The notes beneath the pieces are model-generated. The model made no database searches, had not been told where the DNA came from, and worked only from the letters and a program-made list of their open reading frames with translations. Below are positions 63,261 through 64,000 of a stretch of 64,000 bases of DNA, piece by piece. Every line of letters begins with the position of its first letter. Position 1 is the first letter of the stretch. The DNA is taken from assembly GCF_000577275.2 (NCBI RefSeq), contig NZ_HG916852.1, positions 189,001 to 253,000 on the forward strand. The letters are read 5' to 3'. Both the position numbers and the translations under genes were made by a program. This DNA comes from Rhizobium favelukesii. GTDB lineage: Bacteria; Pseudomonadota; Alphaproteobacteria; Rhizobiales; Rhizobiaceae.

Positions 63261-64000
63261 CAGACGTCCCTCCGCTCGAAGTCGATGCGCGGATCGATCC
63301 ATGTGTAGATCAGGTCGGAGATCAGGCTGACGAACAGCCCGAGCAGCGAGAAGATGTAGAGCGTCGCAAAGACGATCGGATAGTCGCGGTTGACGACCGA
63401 GAGATAGCCGAGCCGCCCCAGCCCATCGAGCGAGAAAATGTTCTCGATCAGCAGCGAGCCGGTGAAGAAGGCGGAGATGAACGCGCCGGGGAAGCCGGCG
63501 ATGATGATCAGCATGGCGTTGCGGAACACATGGCCGTAAAGCATCTGCCGCTCGTTCAGCCCCTTTGCCCGCGCGGTCACGACATATTGCTTCTTGATCT
63601 CCTCGATAAAGGAGTTCTTCGTCAGAAGCGTCGTCGTCGCAAACGCCGCCAGCGAGAGCGAGATCAGCGGCAATGTCAGATGCCAGAAGTAGTCGAGCGG
63701 CTTCTGCCACCAGGCGAGCTGATCGAAGTTATCTGAGACAAGCCCGCGCAGCGGGAACCAGTCGTAGAACGATCCGCCGGCAAAGAGCACGATCAGCAGG
63801 ATGCCGAACAGGAAGCTCGGAACGGCATAGCCGATGATGATGATACCTGAGGTCCAGACGTCGAAGGTGGAACCGTCCTTGACCGCCTTGCGGATGCCGA
63901 GCGGGATCGAAATGCCATAGGAAAAGATCATGATCCAGACGCCGAGCGAGGCCGAGACCGGCAGCTTTTCCTTGATCAGTTCGAGCACGGATGTGTTGCG
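63260..64000 (-). CDS. yejB: Peptide ABC transporter permease, YejB type, 5' truncated by window edge
   Basis: The frame runs past position 64000, so the N-terminal third is outside. Visible are [18 protein letters not shown], the EAA loop ([20 protein letters not shown]) and the C-terminal [22 protein letters not shown]. Its binding protein (yejA) would lie to the right of the window. Confidence 0.94.
   Translation of the reverse strand, partial: RNTSVLELIKEKLPVSASLGVWIMIFSYGISIPLGIRKAVKDGSTFDVWTSGIIIIGYAVPSFLFGILLIVLFAGGSFYDWFPLRGLVSDNFDQLAWWQKPLDYFWHLTLPLISLSLAAFATTTLLTKNSFIEEIKKQYVVTARAKGLNERQMLYGHVFRNAMLIIIAGFPGAFISAFFTGSLLIENIFSLDGLGRLGYLSVVNRDYPIVFATLYIFSLLGLFVSLISDLIYTWIDPRIDFERRDV

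Noticed and set aside
61084..63308. Long rightward open frames opposite yejF and yejE
   Set aside because: Antisense shadows of conserved transporter genes.

Overview
The window looks like a chromosomal segment of a GC-rich alphaproteobacterium of the Rhizobiaceae (Ensifer/Sinorhizobium or close Rhizobium). This is inferred from the complete Tad/Cpa pilus locus, a BA14K-family protein, a yejBEF transporter next to a glyoxylate reductase and pncB, and the abundance of ABC uptake systems. No 16S rRNA or other species marker is present, so the genus is an inference.

Region by region. 1-3.3 kb: the end of a GH127 arabinofuranosidase-type gene, a glutamine amidotransferase, a SelT/SelW/SelH-like protein and a BA14K protein. 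3.3-7.2 kb: tRNA-Leu(CAG) carrying a small decayed integrative element bounded by a 23-bp direct repeat of the tRNA 3' end, with a frameshifted tyrosine integrase, a second integrase C-terminal fragment and a short cargo operon. 7.2-20 kb: a broken small secreted-protein gene, purU, a very large kinase/M23-like/aminotransferase fusion, then a LysR-linked set of P1 peptidase, peptide-type ABC importer (binding protein and two permeases, no ATPase) and amidase. 19.7-22.5 kb: NlpC/P60 peptidase, MarR-type regulator and M17 aminopeptidase.

22.6-35.1 kb: the Tad pilus locus. The genes pilA-cpaA-B-C-D-E-F-tadB-tadC run leftwards, with a strong hairpin terminator between pilA and cpaA. tadD, two TadE-type pseudopilins and a small secretin-N-domain protein run rightwards. 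35.2-51.5 kb: nucleoside salvage. deoB-add-upp run rightwards. deoA, deoC, a purine nucleoside phosphorylase, cdd and a BMP-type nucleoside ABC importer run leftwards as one tight operon. Between them lies a sugar-type ABC importer whose two permeases are fused. The binding-protein gene of that importer has a leader in which the ribosome-binding site is buried in a 10-bp hairpin, and an alternative 16-bp stem would release it. This is the best candidate for an undescribed regulatory element in the window.

51.6-56.4 kb: tRNA-Ser(GGA) followed by a degraded accessory patch: a transposase remnant, an intact ParDE-type toxin-antitoxin pair, and an MNT-HEPN gene broken by several frameshifts and by a 1,559-bp insertion sequence with a 6-bp target duplication. 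56.4-64 kb: core genes again (msrA, a small secreted protein, pncB, a membrane protein, ghrA-type reductase, yejF-yejE-yejB, the last cut by the window end).

Most genes are ordinary core metabolism and transport. The novelty is in the leader RNA at 43.1-43.2 kb, the structured leader of the BMP operon, the tRNA-Leu element, the trifunctional fusion and the MNT-HEPN/IS locus.
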